A stretch of 64,000 nucleotides of DNA from Mitsuaria sp. WAJ17 (GTDB lineage: Bacteria; Pseudomonadota; Gammaproteobacteria; Burkholderiales; Burkholderiaceae_C): assembly GCF_014174515.1 (NCBI RefSeq), contig NZ_JACJUG010000005.1, positions 62,001 to 126,000 of the forward strand. The letters are read 5' to 3'. The notes beneath the pieces were generated by a model, which saw only the letters and a program-made list of their open reading frames with translations, did no database searches and had not been told where the DNA came from. Positions 62,424 through 64,000 of this stretch are shown piece by piece (within the stretch, counting starts at the first letter, position 1; every line of letters begins with the position of its first letter). The position numbers were made by a program, and so were the translations under genes.

Positions 62424-62866
62424 GGTCCGTCCTATGGTTTAGGGGCGGCATTCTAAACGGGGCGGGAACCTGGGAGCTTTCGCCCCCAGGCAAGGCCCCA
62501 CCCGCCGACGAGCCCGTAGTTCATCAGCTCAGGCTTGCAGCCATGTGACAAGCCCGTCTTTCCTGTGCTCCAGTCTGCCGCCAGGCTGCGGCTCCTTGAC
62601 CTGCGCCAGGGGCAAAGGGCCCTCCCGGGCACTTCCCCCGGATTGGCGTCGCATTTCCGCATGACACAGAAACGGGGGACATCCGCCCGCACGTCGATAT
62701 GGATAAACCCCGTCTTTGAAGCTTGGCGTAAGCCCGAAGGCCCACACTTCGGCTCAGAAACTCGCTCTTGTACCCGGCACCTGGGACAGAAGTAGCAAAA
62801 CTTCCGCTCGCCAGGCCTAACAATCCTCCCTGAAGCGCAAAATCATTTACAGATTTACGCAAAGGT
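62424..62866. other. Intergenic stretch upstream of the ferritin-fold gene
   Basis: Contains the ferritin-fold promoter on the minus strand and several open frames on both strands with unconvincing composition (for example 62535-62795, plus). No gene can be supported. Confidence 0.4.
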
Positions 62867-62895
62867 TTGAAAAGAACGCCCGGCGCGCTTACACA
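62867..62895 (+). promoter_or_regulatory. Putative sigma-70 promoter of a small RNA
   Basis: TTGAAA (62867-62872), 17-base spacer, TACACA (62890-62895): close to the vegetative consensus. It faces the structured region ending in a strong terminator at 63041-63069. Confidence 0.5.
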
Positions 62896-62901
62896 GCGAA
62901 A

Positions 62902-63069
62902 CCACAAACGAGTACAGTAGCTACAAGCTTTCAGTCGCAAGATCTCCCCAGTGTTGGGGCTGAAATCCCGGGACTCTTCTCCTCCTCCTCCCTCCCTCCC
63001 TCGTTGGTCCCGGGGCATCTTGCGGCTTCTTTTATGTCCAGGGCTCCCGCTCTTGCGGGAGCCCTTTTT
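62902..63069 (+). ncRNA. Predicted structured small RNA with CCUCC-rich loop
   Basis: About 168 nt between a putative promoter and a strong terminator, without a credible coding frame. Predicted fold: an outer stem CGCAAGAT (62936-62943) with ATCTTGCG (63017-63024) encloses a CCCC/GGGG hairpin (62946-62959) and a CCCGGGAC/GTCCCGGG stem (62967-62974 with 63007-63014). The last presents a 32-base loop made of TCC/CCTCC repeats, complementary to Shine-Dalgarno GGAGG. An alternative pairing TTTCAG/CTGAAA (62929-62934 with 62960-62965) competes with the outer stem. I do not recognise a named family. Confidence 0.6.
63041..63069 (+). terminator. Intrinsic terminator of the small RNA
   Basis: GGGCTCCCGC (63041-63050), loop TCTT, GCGGGAGCCC (63055-63064), then TTTTT (63065-63069). 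A textbook plus-strand terminator with no plus-strand protein gene before it. Confidence 0.9.
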
Positions 63070-63320
63070 CCTTTCCGTCGCCTGACGTAAAGCTACAGTC
63101 GCATGCGGCAGCGCAGCGCACCGCGCGGGCGCAGCCGCTTCGCGGCGCACGATTGCCACCATCCCAAAAGACGAATCCTGAACCCGGGTCACCTGCCTTC
63201 GCCGGATGCCCCTGAGCAACAGGAGCTGCCCCAGCGAGGCACCGCCCGGCCCGCCGGCCCTCGCGGGACGGTTGCAGCAGCATTTGCTGCGCCCACACAG
63301 GCGCTTCAGGCGCTGCGCCT
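63070..63320. other. Intergenic stretch between small RNA and corA
   Basis: About 250 bases downstream of the corA stop on the minus strand; no gene or clear signal recognised. Confidence 0.4.
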
Positions 63321-64000
63321 TCAGCGCAGCCAGCCCTTGCGGCGGAAATAGATGAAGGGCGCGGCCACGGAGGCCACCATCAGGGCGATGGCGAAGGGAT
63401 AGCCCCATTCCGCATCGAGTTCCGGCATGTGCTTGAAGTTCATGCCGTAGATGCTGGCGATGAGGGTCGGGGGCAGCAGGGCCACGCTGGCCACGGAGAA
63501 GATCTTGATGATCTTGTTCTGGTTGATGTTGATGAAGCCGACCGTGGCGTCCATCAGGAAGTTGATCTTGTCGAACAGGAAGGCCGTGTGGGAGTCCAGC
63601 GAGTCAATGTCCCGCAGGATCTGGCGCGATTCCTCGAACTGTTCAGCGTTGAGCATGCGGCTGCGCATCATGAAGCTGACGGCGCGGCGCGTGTCCATTA
63701 CATTGCGGCGAATCCGGCCGTTCAAGTCTTCCTCGCGGGCAATGGCAGCCAGCACCTCGCCGGCCTCGGCATCGTTGACGTCGCTCTTCAGCACCCGGGC
63801 GCTGATGCGCTCCAGCTTGTCATAGATGCCCTCCAGCACGTCGGCGGAGTACTCCGCGTCAGCGTCGTAGAGCTTCAGCAGCACGTCCTTGGCGTCCTCG
63901 ATGAGGGCCGGAATGCGGCGGGCTCGCAGGCGCAGCAGGCGAAAGACCGGGAGATCCTCGTTGTGCACCGAGAAGAGCACGTTCTGGTGCAGGATGAAGG
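63321..64000 (-). CDS. corA: Magnesium transporter CorA, 5' end outside window
   Basis: The frame stays open to the window edge, so the N-terminal cytoplasmic domain is cut off; about 226 residues are visible. The signature IYGMNF (Gly-Met-Asn selectivity motif at the end of the first membrane helix) is followed by KHMPELDAEWGYPF, the acidic loop and the second helix (FAIALMVASVAAPFIYF) with a basic C-terminus KGWLR. It should form a pentameric Mg2+/Co2+ channel in the inner membrane. It is on the strand opposite to the small RNA. Confidence 0.95.
   Translation of the reverse strand, partial: FILHQNVLFSVHNEDLPVFRLLRLRARRIPALIEDAKDVLLKLYDADAEYSADVLEGIYDKLERISARVLKSDVNDAEAGEVLAAIAREEDLNGRIRRNVMDTRRAVSFMMRSRMLNAEQFEESRQILRDIDSLDSHTAFLFDKINFLMDATVGFININQNKIIKIFSVASVALLPPTLIASIYGMNFKHMPELDAEWGYPFAIALMVASVAAPFIYFRRKGWLR

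Noticed and set aside
62535..62795. Plus-strand frame (86 codons) between the ferritin-fold gene and the small RNA
   Set aside because: Open frames occur here in several registers on both strands; nothing about composition or start singles one out.

Overview
The window is GC-rich (coding third positions are mostly G/C). Its gene content (ubiH-like monooxygenase, glnE, yhdP, truD, rtcB, corA, a tkt/gapA block, a phasin-like protein, a rhombosortase) fits a betaproteobacterium of the order Burkholderiales. That placement is inferred from gene families and codon use; no rRNA is present. I see no tRNA or rRNA gene, CRISPR array, insertion sequence or phage block.

Layout. (1) 1-10.7 kb: the downstream part of an NHLP/NHLM-type RiPP export locus. 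It holds an HlyD-like adaptor (cut by the window edge), a C39 peptidase-ABC exporter, a second ABC exporter, a periplasmic-binding lipoprotein, a TldD-type metalloprotease without a TldE partner, and a secreted HExxH protein. The precursor must lie upstream of the window. (2) 10.7-24.4 kb: mostly housekeeping: gapA, a TonB-C-like secreted protein, tkt, a hemerythrin, a murU-like transferase, a secreted M28 aminopeptidase, a large propeller-GGDEF protein, an aldo/keto reductase and a UbiH-like hydroxylase. (3) 24.4-30 kb: a class II lanthipeptide cluster on the minus strand: a 62-aa precursor, LanM, and an ABC exporter with no protease domain. A near-canonical 20-bp lux box lies about 0.2 kb upstream of the precursor, and two perfect hairpins separate the precursor from lanM. 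(4) 30.4-44.5 kb: housekeeping and small-enzyme genes (cutA, a lipoprotein, a nitrilase-family amidase, yhdP, glnE, rhombosortase, GNAT, EamA transporter, GST, cupin, rtcB, HNH).

(5) 44.5-49.8 kb: accessory region. A small XRE-like regulator sits behind two copies of a 17-bp palindrome, followed by an 80-aa basic protein overlapping a 661-aa soluble protein that joins a Clp-like AAA+ ATPase to an M41 (FtsH-type) zinc peptidase. A phasin-like gene and further small genes follow. (6) 49.3-54.2 kb: a translationally coupled trio (DUF362-like, NAD-dependent epimerase, SRPBCC) divergent from a propeller-like protein. (7) 54.3-59 kb: truD, then a lower-GC accessory module with a SMEK-domain protein, a possible small zinc-finger protein and a Fic protein. 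(8) 59.3-61.5 kb: a YtrA-type GntR regulator with its ABC transporter, preceded by a GGTG-N16-CACC operator. (9) 61.5-64 kb: an acyl-ACP-desaturase-like ferritin-fold protein, a roughly 170-nt predicted small RNA that presents repeated CCUCC (anti-Shine-Dalgarno) motifs in a large loop, and corA (cut by the window edge).

The features I rate most interesting are the lux-box-controlled lanthipeptide cluster, the Clp-like AAA+/M41 fusion with its small partner and palindromic operators, the CU-rich small RNA, and the NHLP export locus with a solitary TldD.
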